From Mytilus trossulus (lineage: Eukaryota > Mollusca > Bivalvia > Mytilida > Mytilidae), in assembly GCF_036588685.1 (NCBI RefSeq), contig NC_086384.1, positions 13,964,195 through 14,028,194 of the forward strand: a DNA stretch of 64,000 nucleotides, written 5' to 3'. A program made the position numbers and the translations under genes. The first letter of the stretch is position 1, and every line of letters starts with the position of its first letter. The notes beneath the pieces were generated by a model. That model was given only the letters and a program-made list of their open reading frames with translations, was not told the origin of the DNA and made no database searches. Below, piece after piece: positions 23,146 to 59,120 of this stretch.

Positions 23146-23776
23146 TAGTGAACTGAATTTCAAATACGAGTGTAACTGATATTAAATGTCATTCCTGAAA
23201 CACGTGTTGTAACAATATCAAATAACTATGACTATTAATAACAGTTATTAGCTGTCAGTTAACTGCGAGTAATGTGTACCTAGTGGCTTTTTGTTGTTGA
23301 GATGTACAGTTACCCGGTCATATTCACTTGTATCGTTGATGAGTTAATAAAAAAAAAACTGAAGATGTAGTATGATTGCCAATGAGACAACTTTCCACAA
23401 GAGACAACCCTATTTTAATCAAAATATGAAATATAAAAATAAAACGTATTACAGGAATTATATGTCTGAACCTAAAAGTTCAACCTATCCCAAGGTTTAA
23501 TGTCTGTTGTATAAAAATTTCAAGAGCAATAAAGACAAAATATCTTTAGAATAAACAAAATAAACCGCTTCTATATCAATCAAGAAGTTGGAATGAAATG
23601 ACGTCTATAAAACTTAACTGCATTATGCCATACATATAAAAATTAGCTGTAAAACTTTAAAGTATGTTCCATTTTAAAAGTTTTTACAACTCTAAAATAT
23701 TTCCCATGTGTTTGGTGAATTTCAGATGCTCATGTATTATAAAACAGCAATAAACTACTACCAGTTTTTTTCTACT

Positions 23777-24416
23777 AAAAAGTAAAATCACAAAAATACT
23801 GAACTCAGAGGAAAATCAATTTGGAAAGTCCATAATCACATGGCAAAATCAAAAAACAAAACGCATCAAAAACGAATGGACAAGAACTGTCATATTCCTG
23901 ACTTGGTACAGGCATTTTCAAATGTAGAAAATGGTGGATTAAACCTGGTTCTATAGCGCTAACCCTCTCACTTTAATAACAGTCTCATCAAATTCCGTTA
24001 CATTTACATGATGCGTTAAATAAACAGTCACAATCAATAAAATAGTCAAAATATGGGAACATCAGTCATCATCGTATAACAATTTAACAGGACACAACAA
24101 CATCTACTATCTACGAACACATGGATTGATTTGAGTGTCTGACGTCAGAAAAATTATATACGTCACATATATTTGAGTCTCACATCCTGTGTATTTTTAT
24201 AAAAATGAAATCTAGTAAACAATTGTTACATTACGGAAGAGAATATTTATGATTACTTTCATTTTCTACATTTGAAGATGCCTGTACCAAGTCAGGAATA
24301 TGACAGTTCTTGTCTATTCGTTTTTGATGAGTTTTGTTATTTGATTTTGCCATGTGATTATGGACTTTCCGAATTGATTTTCCTCTGAGTTCAGTATTTT
24401 TGTGATTTTACTTTTT
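23777..24416. mobile_element. Complete non-autonomous DNA element with ~165-bp terminal inverted repeats
   Basis: The left end 'aaaaagtaaaatcacaaaaa' is mirrored by 'tttttgtgattttactttt' at the right end. The two arms match closely for about 165 bp, to 'gtagaaaatg' / 'cattttctac'. No coding capacity. Partial relatives are at 9552-9888, 35700-36160 and 36240-36380. Confidence 0.8.
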
Positions 24417-24829
24417 CCATACACATAAGTTGAAAATGGATGCTTTTAGTTTGAGCTTGTGTTTTCCCTCGTTGCAAGATACACAAGATTCGAAAAGGCT
24501 GATGGCAAATGATATTGATCAGTGGTTTAACTTTCAAAGTAGACTCTGTTTAGTTTTACATGTTTTCATATAAGACATTTCTCGACGTAGTTGTTTTAAA
24601 TAAGATGTTTTGCAATGTACCTTGTTGATACATAACTGAGACGTATAGTCTTTTTATTTTACATCCATGGTTTATGATACTGAGGTCAAGGTCATAGGAA
24701 TATACTCGACAATCTAGATTTCACCCTTGATATAACTTCATACTGGTCCAAGGAAATGTCTTAGGGATTTTTGCATCAGTTTAATCATATTTTTCATAAC
24801 ATTTCTTGCGCCGTCTTAAAATAGTTTTT

Positions 24830-25245
24830 GATTGGCTACACCTTTTTACGGACGCCATCACGAGTTGGTTGACCGTTATGGAATAACCGTTTCACAAATG
24901 ATATCGGATATGTTCCTTACGTCGTAACTACAATCCCCTTCCTTGACCTACCGAATTAGACTATTTACCGGATTTGTAATCACATAAGCAACACGACGGG
25001 TGCCGCATGTGGAGCAGGATCTGCTTACCCTTCCGGAGCACCTGAGATCACCCCTAGTTTTTGGTGGGGTTCGTGTTGTTTATTCTTTAGTTTTCTATGT
25101 TGTGTCATGTGTACTATTGTTTTTCTGTTTGTCTTTTTCATTTTTAGCCATGGCGTTGTCAGTTTGTTTTAGATTTACGAGTTTGACTGTCCCTTTGGTG
25201 TCTTTCGTCCCTCTTTTGAAAACCGCTTTTTCTTACCCAAATTAA
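24830..25245 (+). mobile_element. 3' fragment of a reverse-transcriptase element
   Basis: It starts in the last ~25 codons of the RT-linked ORF (FYGRHHELVDRYGITVSQMISDMFLTS-like, broken), then a stop and the family's 3' tail ('gtggagcaggatctgcttac', 'tttggtggggttcgtgttgt', 'tttcgtccctctttt'). The copy is 5'-truncated. Confidence 0.75.
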
Positions 25246-27699
25246 AAGGATTTCAGACGCATTTGTATATAAGCATCAAGAAAAATAATTATAACAGCGG
25301 GTAATTAAATACAAGAATTGCTTGTGAAACTGATCATATCCAAATAGATTCAGACACACATAATCATTATTTAACAATTTCAAATAAGATTTTGGTTTAA
25401 TTCAAAGAAAACAAAATCCTAAATTGCTAACACAAAGGTCAGGATACTCGCATCTCTATGTATTTCCTCATCATTTCGTATCCTTAATAGCAGAACAATT
25501 GGTGATTCAATGGGTTAATACATTTTTTTCAAAGCTTTAGGAAGCAGTGCTGTTGAATCTTTTCTTGCATTTGAAGAACTTGTACACAATGTAACAAGTT
25601 TTCACATTAAAGATTTGAAAGTGACTTAAATCTACCTTAAATGCCAGATAAATATATAGGGGATAAAACTAACTTTTTGAATTTCATTTATTTCAAGAAT
25701 ATATAAATACATATAAAATCAAAAGAGAAAAGAGAATGGCAAGATCAAGATATACTTGATTAAAAAAAAATAAGAAATATTGAAAATAAAGATTAATGCA
25801 AAAGTGACATCTATTTAAATCTAAAAATATCACGCATAGTTGTTAACACAACTCTAAAATAATATCAAACCATCTGAATGGCATTTATACTTTTATACAA
25901 TTTAAAAAAAAAAAAAAGCAATACAGGGAGTATTTGATTAAGAAGATTTTGAAATAAAAAAAAAATATTTTAATGAATTTGATTACTTGATAAAACTTGC
26001 GGGAAGAGAAACGGCAATCAAATGTCTTAAGAATTATCATTAATCAAATTTAGAATGATCTCAAATAAAATGATAGCTGTTTGTATCCGTTTAATCCCAA
26101 AACTCTTTAATTTAAAAATTTCAATAAGTCTTTAGTACCCAAACTATGGGGTCAATGCTTTATCAACCCCTACACACATATGCCTCTATATATGATCCAG
26201 AACACTGCTAATCTAATTATAAATAGTATAAATAGGTTGACATGACTACAGATATAATTAGAACATGTAGAAGTCAGCGAAATGTTTGACCATAGGATAA
26301 TGCACAACAGATCATATTTTTGTATCAAATATCATCATTCAAAATTTGTGAAAGGTAATTCGAAGCCTTTGTGTATACATGCAATGTAGATTTTAAGCGT
26401 GTATTTGAACACACGCCCTTAAAACAATATAATGTAAGCTGATTATGTATTCCTTTTATCAACATCCGACCAAGCACTTTAAAATTGTGTTGAATTTACA
26501 GTTGATTGTAAAATTACAGTACACTTATAAGATTAAGGTTTGTGGATCTACCAAATCAGGATGGCATAAAAATATTAAAATATCTTTAATAAATTTGTTT
26601 GCATCTGGGAGCTATCTAAAGACAAAAAAACCTTTGTTAGAAACGGATTATTTTTAGTTAAGGAAGACCTTTAAAGTGGAAAGCCAAAACATAATACGTT
26701 ATTACCAATTTATAACCATAAAATATGACTCATATTGTTTTTTTGCATCAGGAAATGGGGATTATATAGCATATAAGAAACAAAATATTGAAAAAATGTA
26801 TGTGTAAAAAAAGAACGTATTATATTTTACTAGTGAAAATTCAAAATTTACACTTGGAATTAACAAAAAAACATCAACATGAAATGTGGAGTGGACCTTA
26901 GCTCACTCTCTACACTTTGGTATGTAATTATTGATTTGCTTAAAATTTTTGCAATTTACAGTTTCTACTTTTTGTTACCTGTAAAGTTTTCAAGACATCA
27001 TGTCATTGTTAGTCCGATTGCACTACCAATATATCTGTACTTATCGCCACTGGCCTTGTAACTGTGATATTTGCAACTGGATTAATAACAACTACAGTGA
27101 GCAGAATTGATAATGTCGTGCTCAATATTGATTAATATTACTTCTTCAATGTAAAAATACCAGTTATTACATATACAAAAGTACCTCGTTCATTGATAAC
27201 ATGGAGAGAATATTGCTTAAAACGGTTTAACTTGTACAAAATTTTACAATATGATTTAATAATTTCTATTTACATCTATTACACATGTTATTAACCCCAA
27301 TAACAGTTTAATTATTATTTTTATGGTTTATCGATACAGTTAATGACCAGTTTTGATAATACTATATACCATTGAAAACACACATGAAGTTAACACTTGA
27401 TGAATTAATATTGTGAATTTTCACTCGGTAAACAATAGAAAGTAATTCATGATAGCAAGGTTATATAATGAAAACTTTGATATGTCAATGTTAAATTCAT
27501 CTGTATACAAAACCATGTTTTCAAAACAGAGAGTAGAAATTTGAACATCCAAATGTCATTCGACTCATGCAATGATTCTATAAACTGTGAAAAAAAATTA
27601 ATTTGTTTCTCAAGATTTACATCAACTATCCCCAAACATGTTGAAAAGGAGTTTCAATAATTCAAAAATTATTTATGATTTAGCGTTTTCCTATTAAGG

Positions 27700-28303
27700 G
27701 TTTAAAGTGGTATGGGTGTCTTTCGCCATCTTGGATTGTAAAATACAGAGAAACTAAGGTCCATATTTTCTATCAAGTTAGCAAAATTTGTTGCAGGAAT
27801 GCAGATATTTAATGTGAATTTTCATTTAAAAGAACCAATTTCTAAGAATATAACTTAGAAATATGAATAGTTTTACAAGTGTTGATTATTTTTGGTTGTT
27901 TTTGAATATTTTCAAATTGTCAATTTAAGGGGAGGTAACTCTAAAACAGTGCATTTTCTGAAGGACTCTACATGAAAATTTCCTATTTTGTATTTTATCC
28001 GGAAAAAACGTACGGTGACCCTATCTTTTCTTTTGATATACTCAAAGCATTGTCTGAAAGCAATCTTTTCCTAATTTATTTTACAATTCTATCATTTTGT
28101 TTAGTTTCTATTCACAAAAATGTGTTTTTTTCTGTATAATCAATACAAAATTTGTCATTTTGTCACAACCTGTAGCTTGAGAAAATGCACGGTGACCTAT
28201 CATTTTTATAATATTTTTGAACATGTATCAATAGATACTACATCTTGACAAAGTATGAACAAATTCTATCATTTTCATTTTAGACTCCCATACCACCTTA
28301 AAC
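27700..28303. mobile_element. MITE-like element with 17-bp inverted ends
   Basis: The left end GTTTAAAGTGGTATGGG is mirrored by 'cccataccaccttaaac' at 28287-28303, with one mismatch. The ~600 bp interior is AT-rich without an ORF. It is intergenic between genes A and B. Confidence 0.65.
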
Positions 28304-29265
28304 GCGTTGCAACTGTTTGCACCTGTCAGGAATTTTATATTCATTAGTGTTTTTCGTTTCTCACTTTTTATATATATTATTTATATAGATTAGAGCGTTG
28401 ATTTTCAAGTTTGAACATTTTTACATAAGTCATTGTCGATGTCCTTTAGGGCTTGCTGTTTACTGTGAGTACAGGCTCCGTGTTGAAGACCGTATTTGAC
28501 CATTAAATAATATACTTTAAGAAAATGTGACTTGGATGAAGAGTTGTCTCATGTGCACCCATACCACATCTTCTTATATATATTCATTGTTAACTTTTTT
28601 TCTCTTATTGGTTTTTAGAGAGTACGCATATGAGACATGGCTCAAAGTTTTTGATGTATAAAAAGCGGAAATGTACGCTATTATTAAACAAGACTGATAC
28701 TTTTGTAATCCATCATGATTTGTAAAATATCACACAATGGCCTGAAAACTCAATTATACTAGCTTTATTCTAATTCATTTTCATATTTGATCAAGAAAAT
28801 GTTATTAATCTTAAGGAAATATGTTATTATACTTGAATCATATCTTATTTTTAATTTATCAACATTTTTAAGCAAAAATTTAAATGCTGTACAGGTTATA
28901 ACATGTATGAGGTATTTTTTAACATGTTGTAACTTGAATTTCTGCATTATACAGGTAATAACATATTCAATATTATTGTACATGTACATGACATATATAC
29001 AAAATTAACATCCATTCAAAAAACAAAAATGGAGAAATTAAACAAAAGATTAACGACACAGGTAAATTTTATAGTTAAGTTTCCTTAACTTGGTATTGTA
29101 TAAGATTTACATTTTTACACGAAACTTCAATGAACAGTACAATGAATGCGTAGACAAAATTATTCATACAAATACACAGTCATGTACACAAACACAAAAC
29201 ACGGTTGTGCAGATGCCTAAAATGACAATAATTGTATCATTTTTTGTTATCAAATTGTCCTCTTT

Positions 29266-29500
29266 AAATAAAGGCAACAGTAGTATACCGCTGTTCAAAA
29301 CTCGTAAATCTATGAACAAAAAACAAAATTTGGATAACAAACTAAAACTGAGGAAAACGCATTAAATATAAGATGAGAACAACGACACAACATTAAAATG
29401 TAACACACACAGAAATGGACTTAGCAGTAGACAAAATCCGATGAGAATAACAAATATAACATCAAAACCAAACACATGAACTTGGGATAGAAAAGTACCT
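29266..29500 (+). repeat. 'aataaaggcaacagtagtat' dispersed element, copy 3
   Basis: Same block order as at 19895-20222 ('gtataccgctgttcaaaact', 'aacgcattaaatataaga', 'cttgggatagaaaag'). It sits in the 3' flank of gene B. Confidence 0.65.
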
Positions 29501-29584
29501 ATCTAAAACATTCCTGACCTTTCTCTGATTTCATCGGATATATATTTATAAATGTAACTGCCAATTTATTTCAATAATTAATAG

Positions 29585-52292
<22,708 letters not shown>

Positions 52293-52420
52293 GAATACAA
52301 TAATCAACTTAGATGTTGATATACAAGTATGACTTTCATAAAGTTTACTAAAAGTTAATTTCATTAGTGTGTTTAATATACACATGAATTCGTTCTTCAA
52401 CTGGAATACGAGTTAATACT

Positions 52421-52441
52421 TCCGTATATGACATCAGTACT
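52421..52441 (-). promoter_or_regulatory. Proximal upstream block of gene B with a CRE-like TGACATCA
   Basis: 'tatgacatcagtact' matches the block upstream of gene A base for base. TGACATCA (52429-52436) lies 137 bp from the start codon. Promoter function is inferred. Confidence 0.5.
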
Positions 52442-52475
52442 GGTATATGTGGTTTTTCTGAAAACTAATATTATT

Positions 52476-52970
52476 ATTGGGCCATTCCAGTTAATTTCTG
52501 ACAGGTGGGGATGGATGAGGAGTTTGTTTTTATACATATCAGAAAAAAACATCATGAAAAACTACCTATCAGATCTAAAAAAAAAAATTAAGACCTATCA
52601 GATGTAGAGTTTCTGTTCATATTGCATGTATTGGGTGGATGGGCTTTCATGGGGAAACTTGACCTATCAGATTTTTTTATTGCAAAGATTGTACCCATCA
52701 GAATTTTAAATACAATACCAGTTAATGCATTATACCAAACAATCTACATTCCAAAGCACCCCTTAGATCTGACATATGCATTTTTGTAACCCCTAAGATG
52801 TAATTATTTTTAATTATTTACTGCTGCAAGCCCCTCAGAAATTTTTGCGTATAAGTGTATGTGTCAGATGAAAAAGCCCAAAATTCACCCCCAAAGATGT
52901 ATAAATTTTACACCCCTCAGAAAGGACCATCCATTCCTCTTTATCAGACATTAACTAGAATGGCTCATTG
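52476..52970. mobile_element. MITE with ~45-bp imperfect inverted ends, inserted in gene B's upstream region
   Basis: The left end 'gggccattccagttaatttc' is mirrored by 'cattaactagaatggctcat' at the right end, and the match continues to ggatgg / ccatcc. The interior has recurring 'cctatcagat' and 'cccctcaga' motifs and no ORF. Its length equals the extra distance between gene B's two upstream blocks. Confidence 0.75.
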
Positions 52971-53126
52971 TATTAGTAAAACATGAAATTCGATAGATTG
53001 ATGAAGAAGATTAAATTTCTTGATTTGCAATAGGGAAAGTTTGATTCATTTTTTGTGAGAATTTTCGAATTTAACATATTGTCATTGTTTTATCCAAACG
53101 AACTCCAACAATTATAATTAGAATTT

Positions 53127-53205
53127 GCTATTGTGTATTTAAATAGGTCCGTATTTAGTTCAAGGATTAAATGAAATTAGATGTACTTTTTCAAGTGGTA
53201 GATAA
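53127..53205 (-). promoter_or_regulatory. Distal upstream block of gene B, conserved with gene A
   Basis: 'ctattgtgtatttaaa', 'tccgtatttagttcaa' and 'agatgtactttttcaa' correspond to 22286-22357 upstream of gene A. It could be promoter or enhancer sequence, or simply recent duplicate sequence not yet diverged. Confidence 0.45.
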
Positions 53206-53789
53206 AAACAAATAAAACTATAAATAAAAGTCACGTTTAATAGTGCGGTGATAGATTAGGACAAGCCGATTATTTAATGAAACTCTACATCTGATATTAT
53301 CTTTTCATGGTTTTACGATTTAAAACTGGCAGTCCTAGAAAAATGATTTTGATTGAATTTACGATTTGTCGTAAAAAAATCGTATGATGCAGTGTTTTTA
53401 TTTAAGCTTTAAGTCAGCAAATTTGATTTCAGATGCAAATCATTCTAAAATTAACGGTACCAATTTTCTTGCACCAGATGCGCATTTCGACAATACATGT
53501 CTCTTCAGTGATGCTCGTGGCCAAAATATTTGAAATCCATAAGTGGCATGCAGTTTGGCTTTTTATTGAAAAGCTGCACTCGAATATCTTTCTTTTTTGT
53601 TTCAAAACATCAGACATAATATTAATGCTGTATGCATTAGGCGAATAAGATCATCCTGAAAGCCTTTTGGTGGCAAATTATGAAGGTTAAAACGAATGTT
53701 AACGAGGACATTTTGTGTTTTACCTGATTCCAACATTATACAATAAAGCGCAGATAAATGGATCATATCGTATCTACTATAAAGTAATA

Positions 53790-54500
53790 ATAGTTATCAA
53801 AGGTACCACGATTATAATTTAGTACGCCATACGCGCGTTTCGTCTACATAAGACTCATCAGTGACGCTCAAATCAAAAATATTTATAAACCCAAACAAGT
53901 ACAAAGTTGAAGAGCATTGAGGATCCAAAATTCCAAAAAGTTGTGCCAAATACGGCTAAGGTAATCTATGCCTGGGATAAGAAAATCCTTAGTTTTTCAA
54001 AAAGTTCAAAGTTTAGTATACAGTAAATTTATAAAAAGACCACATTATTGATATTCATGTCAACACCGAAGTGTTGACTACTGGGCTGGTGATACCCTCG
54101 GGGACGAAACGTCCACCAGCAGTGGCATCGACCCAGTGGTGTAAATAGTTATCAAAGGTACCAGGATTATAATTTAGTACGCCATACGCGCGTTTCGTCT
54201 ACATAAGACTCATCAGTGACGCTCAAATCAAAAATATTTATAAACCCAAACAAGTACAAAGTTGAAGAGCATTGAGGATCCAAAATTTCAAAAAGTTGTG
54301 CCAAATACGGCTAAGGATAAGAAAATCCTTAGTTTTTCAAAAAGTTCAAAGTTTAGTATACAGTAAATTTATAAAAAGACCACATTATTGATATTCATGT
54401 CAACACCGAAGTGTTGACTACTGGGCTGGTGATACCCTTGGGGACGAAACGTCCACCAGCAGTGGCATCGACCCAGTGGTGTAAATAGTTATCAAAGGTA
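53790..54500 (+). repeat. Two tandem ~350-bp copies of the 'acgcgcgtttcgtctaca' repeat
   Basis: 'tagttatcaaaggtaccagg' (first copy '...accacg') occurs at 53791, 54146 and 54486, giving units of 355 and 340 bp. The second unit lacks 15 bp after 'tacggctaagg'. The units are otherwise almost identical, including 'ttgactactgggctggtgat' and 'cgacccagtggtgtaaat', which indicates a very recent tandem duplication. Confidence 0.9.
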
Positions 54501-54884
54501 CCAGGAAGCATATTTGACGAAAAAAAGGTTATACTAGTAAGTGTGTGTTTTTTCTTAAATGAGGTTAAATGACGTTTAATGGGGATTATATAGTGTTAAG
54601 AGGACTTTTCCTTTCACATATATATTAAGTATTGTCGTTTTCTCGACATTAGAGTTCTTTAAGCTCTTCTTAAAATAATGGTGTTTACTACTTCTGCAAT
54701 GGTTATTTTTTAAGGATACTAATGATACAAGAAGGATTGCTTCATACTTTGATCATTTCCTCAATATTGACATAGATGGACTTTAGTCTTAGAGGCATGA
54801 TTTTTTTTATTAGTTGTTAGTGGCTTTGAACTAGCTGTCAGATAGCTTCGAGTACTCACAGATCTGTTCATTGTGTCTTTTGTG

Positions 54885-55345
54885 TCGGGATGTATAAGTA
54901 CCCGGCCACGTCCACTTGTATATTTTGTCTATTTGATGAGTTAAGCCTTTTTCAACTGATTTCTATAGTTCGTTCTTATGTTGTATTGATATACCACTGT
55001 CGCAGGTTAGGGGAAGGTTGGGATCCCGCTAACATGTTTAACCCGCCACATTATTTATGTATATGCCTGTCTCAAGTTAGGAAACAAAACATGCAATTCA
55101 GTGGTTGTCGTTTGTTTATGTGTTTCATATATGTTTTTTGTTCATTTTTTCACATAAATAAGGCCGTAAGTTTTCTCGTTTGAATTGTTTTACATTGTCT
55201 CATCGGGGCCTTTTATAGCTGACTATGCGGTAAGAGTTTTGCTCATGGTTGAAGGCCGTACGGTGACCTATAGTTATTAATATTTGTGTCATTTTGGTTT
55301 TTTGTGGATAGTTGTCTCATTGGCAATCATACCACATCTTCTTTT
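54885..55345 (+). repeat. Dispersed repeat of the 30250 family
   Basis: 'tgatgagttaagcctttttc', 'ttatgtatatgcctgtctca', 'gaaggccgtacggtgaccta' and 'attggcaatcataccacatc' in order. Confidence 0.7.
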
Positions 55346-55740
55346 TTATATTCACACTAACATATCTGACAAACGAGATGATTTCAACTGTTCAACTATC
55401 AATTTCCGATTTCCCAGCAGTAACAAACCCTCTGTTCCGTCATATGGTGTTTACATATCTCAAGTGATACTTTGTGCTCGTGCATGTTCTCTTTATACGG
55501 TCTTCATATAGAGGTTTTTCTTTGAAAAATCCTGTCGTATGTTAATTATCGCATGTGTCGGTTGAGAATCAATCTTTACAACGAAAGAGATTTCAGCTTC
55601 CCAAGTGTGAACTTTACATTTCTACGAAGCAATATTCAAATGGAGTATATATATCCCAGTTAATTCAAATTTTTAGGGTTAAGTTTCCTTTCGTGATTTC
55701 TTTGATAGATGGTTGCTGATCACAAGGTGTAGTTGCTAAA
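55345..55740 (+). pseudogene. Two short, decayed reverse-transcriptase fragments
   Basis: 55350-55511 encodes DKRDDFNCSTINFRFPSSN and YGVYISQVILCARAC. 55560-55720 encodes a second version (LYNERDFSFPSVNFTFLRSN) with frameshifts. Both are relics of the connector region between RT and C-terminus. Confidence 0.6.
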
Positions 55741-58700
55741 TAGAAAACGCATGCATCGGAATGTTAAAACCAATTTGGATATATATACCTAATTTGGAAG
55801 CTTTTTTGTCGTACAATTTTACTCAAACAGAATCTTACATTAAATGATCTTTAAATACAATTTTTATTCATTGGTTAAATTTGAACTCTTTATCAAAGAA
55901 ATCTTAAAAAGAAACGCTTGTAGTGTGAAGATGTTAACTCCAAAATCAGTAACAAATTATGTATGCACACTGACCGCAGATAATAATTGAACCAGGATTT
56001 GCTCTATAAAAATGATCATTTTGTAATTTTAAAACTACTATATCACTTCAGTAGAGTAGATTTGTTCTCAAGCTAATCAATATTAAACAGTAAATGGAGA
56101 TTTCAGGTAGTTTAATTACAATTCTTTTATCACAAATATCTATTGTATCTGTAACCACTCGTTTACGTCAAAACATGTCATAAAATTAAGACTTAACGAA
56201 AACAATTTCGACTACAAATAAGAAGGGCTAAGTGACATTTTTCTTCAACAAATGTTTTAGAGTCTCTCTTGAGTATATAACTGTAAGGTCGATTCCCTCG
56301 TTAACAAATGACAATCGATCAAAAGGACGTTTCTTAGAAAGGAATTGTACTCTAATTGCTGACTTGTTTGGCTATTTACGGCTTCGTCTTTTTCTATCTT
56401 TAAAGATTTTCAAGATAATATTCATAGATAGTAGATTTCATGTCAATGCTAGCACTGCTTTAAATGGTCCACTTGAAATCCGATGATATATATATATATA
56501 GATAAAAAAAGGGGTATATAATGGTATTCTGGTCATTTTGGCTGACTTTGACTCCATGTTTTTAATTTTTCAGATACTAATAAAACTTGACCTCTGCATT
56601 CTATTTTAATAAGAGGACCAACTTGTAGATATATATCAAATCTATCCTTTATTTAATACACAATTAAAAAGCCAAATGAGATAAACATGTAAGATTTTCT
56701 ACCATATAACGGTTAAATCAGGAAAAACAACGATGGCGAGTGGTGATTGCAAAATTTCATGACTCAAACAGATACATGTCAATTGCAGTTTAATCTTGTA
56801 TAATAGATCATAGAATCACGTATTGCATTTCTTTTTATCAATAAAAATAATTTTGTGTTTTTCTTTTCTGAAAAGTAATAAATGCAAGAGACATGGAATT
56901 AATATTGGATGGTAAAGTGCATTTTTTGTCTGCAAACATGTCGTCATTTATCATTTGTTAAGCTGTAGATAATTGTGTTTACCCTAGATTGAAATAGGAG
57001 TAACAATTTGATGACAAAGCTCAGTATCTACTTGGTTGTGTAACATGTTCAAGGTAGAATCCAGAGTTTCGTTCCTACTCTACATAGGTATAAGTAACCT
57101 GTAATTATAACTCATTGTCAATGTCTGTAATAATTGATAAGATTTGAGAAAGGATTGATAACTTTATTTAAGCATAAATAGTATATGTACAACATACCAT
57201 TATTGCACAGAATTAACTAACAAAAAAAGCAATGCATAATTTGTTAGAAGCCATTTAAAAGTCACAACATGAAACGATGATAGCATGAAGAAGTCGAGTT
57301 TTTTTAAGAGCAATTACATTATTACAACAAGTATAAAATAATTTATTCCAGGAAAAATTAAAGTTTCATAATACTGGTAAAAAAACAGTTTACTAATACA
57401 ACAAATGATATAAAGAATGTTATAATAAAAAAATGCAAAAAAACGTTGAATGTTTCAATAACAAATTGATGGTCCTTTTAAACCAGTCGTAAATGTAAAA
57501 CATGATTGTCTTTGTCAATTTATGATACAACAAGAATATACAAAATGCAACATAGAAAGTATTAATGGCCTAATACTGTGTTTTACCATATGTAATCAAT
57601 ATTCAGAATGATATGGTTATGTATTATTACAGAAATTGACAATACGTGACACACTATTTCATATGAGGGACCCACATTATACATGTGTTATCGTTCAAGT
57701 TAGAATGGGACATATAATGCAAATATTATGCATAACATAATTATTGAATAACATACATGTGTTACAAATCCTGATGTATAGTGTTATGTGCATATGGCAT
57801 GCTGTCCATGAAGAGTCATTGATTGGAATAACATAAAAAAGAGATGGAAGGTTATGCCTAAAATAGGATTGGCTTATATCTTATATGTCTTATACGTTAA
57901 GTAAGAATGGTGCAAATCATGCATTTGTTATACCAAACGAAATAATAAAATATATTATATATATGTGTTAAACTTGAAATAAGAATCATTCATCTCATGT
58001 ATGTTGTTGAATGTACCTGAATAAATAATGGGGACATTTCATACATATGTTATGCCGTAAGTATAAATTAAACTTACGTAAAAATGATGAATATCTTGTA
58101 CAATGGGCGGTGAGAGAATTTACAATGTGAGTTGTCTTCCTTTTACTAGAAATAAATGACTCAAATATGATTTTTTTTGTCTTTGTTCGTATATCTTTGT
58201 CATGATTGTAACTGTCTTTCCTTGACTAGATCTTTTGTTTCCCGATTTATGTCCCCTCCCTTGTACCCTTATATCTACATTTTATATTTGCTAAAACATA
58301 TGTTTGATAAGCCATGGCAGTTTAGAAAGTTTTGTTGATATGAGCAGTAAGATAGTAATATGCATGTTAAAAAATTACGATGTACTATAAATCTACAGTT
58401 TCGGACAAAGTTTTGTAAAATTAGAACATACACTGTACAGGACACGTGCATTAAAAGTACAATTTGTAATGCTTTAACAAAGATATATAAATAACAGATA
58501 CATACATGTAGATAATAGGAACACATAATAGGGTTAATTAGCTGCCTATAATTAAAATCATTATTTAATGCATGCACTGTGTAAATTTCAATTGCCCTAT
58601 TCAGTAAATTAGTAAAGCTACACACTATTTTATTGAATACACTATCGATCGTTCAGTGTCCTAGATTTTCCAAGGTTTTATCGATAAGTTTGATAAACAT

Positions 58701-59120
58701 GATTACACGTATACACTTGGTAAACTTATTCGTTTTTATTTGAAATTTGTATACCTTTATTGACGCAAGTGCTCTCACTTGAATTTGTATTCATGTAAAT
58801 ATACACTTCACAACCTTTATAAAAGTATTCTTGTAAATGTCTGAAAATCACCGTCAGTGCTGTTTATTGTCGCCATTTTTCATCACAGAATTTGAGAAAG
58901 TAGAACTGTTATTCAATCACAATAAGATTCTGCTATTTGGAGTTTCATTAACCGAATGACATTGATAGCGTATCGATCAAAGTGATTTCATGACCATCAG
59001 AGATTTTATTTGTGTTTCAAGATTTTCAAATTTGTTCGTCCACATTAGTGTGTTGGCATACAACCTTTATGTCTCTCATAGTTAAAAATAATTTCAGAAC
59101 AAAAGTTCAATTATTAAGTT

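Larger units (their letters stand above)
21889..29584. other. Intergenic region between gene A (5' side) and gene B (3' side)
   Basis: No supported gene. From left to right: gene A's upstream blocks (to ~22360), a 43-bp minisatellite (22655-23145), an inverted-repeat element (23777-24416), a reverse-transcriptase 3' fragment (24830-25245), AT-rich DNA with nothing recognisable (25250-27690), a MITE-like element (27700-28303), and gene B's 3' flank (29039-29584) containing a dispersed repeat at 29266-29500. Confidence 0.6.
52293..59120. other. Intergenic region between gene B (5' side) and gene C (3' side)
   Basis: No supported gene. It contains gene B's proximal and distal upstream blocks, the MITE between them, the tandem 'acgcgcgtttcgtctaca' repeats at 53790-54500, a 30250-type repeat (54885-55345) and RT relics (55345-55740). 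I see nothing recognisable in the AT-rich DNA at 55750-59120. Confidence 0.6.

Noticed and set aside
25000-25245. Open frame of 81 aa with hydrophobic segments, with near-identical frames at 39381 and 48480
   Set aside because: It is translation of the RT element's 3' tail and recurs with the repeat.
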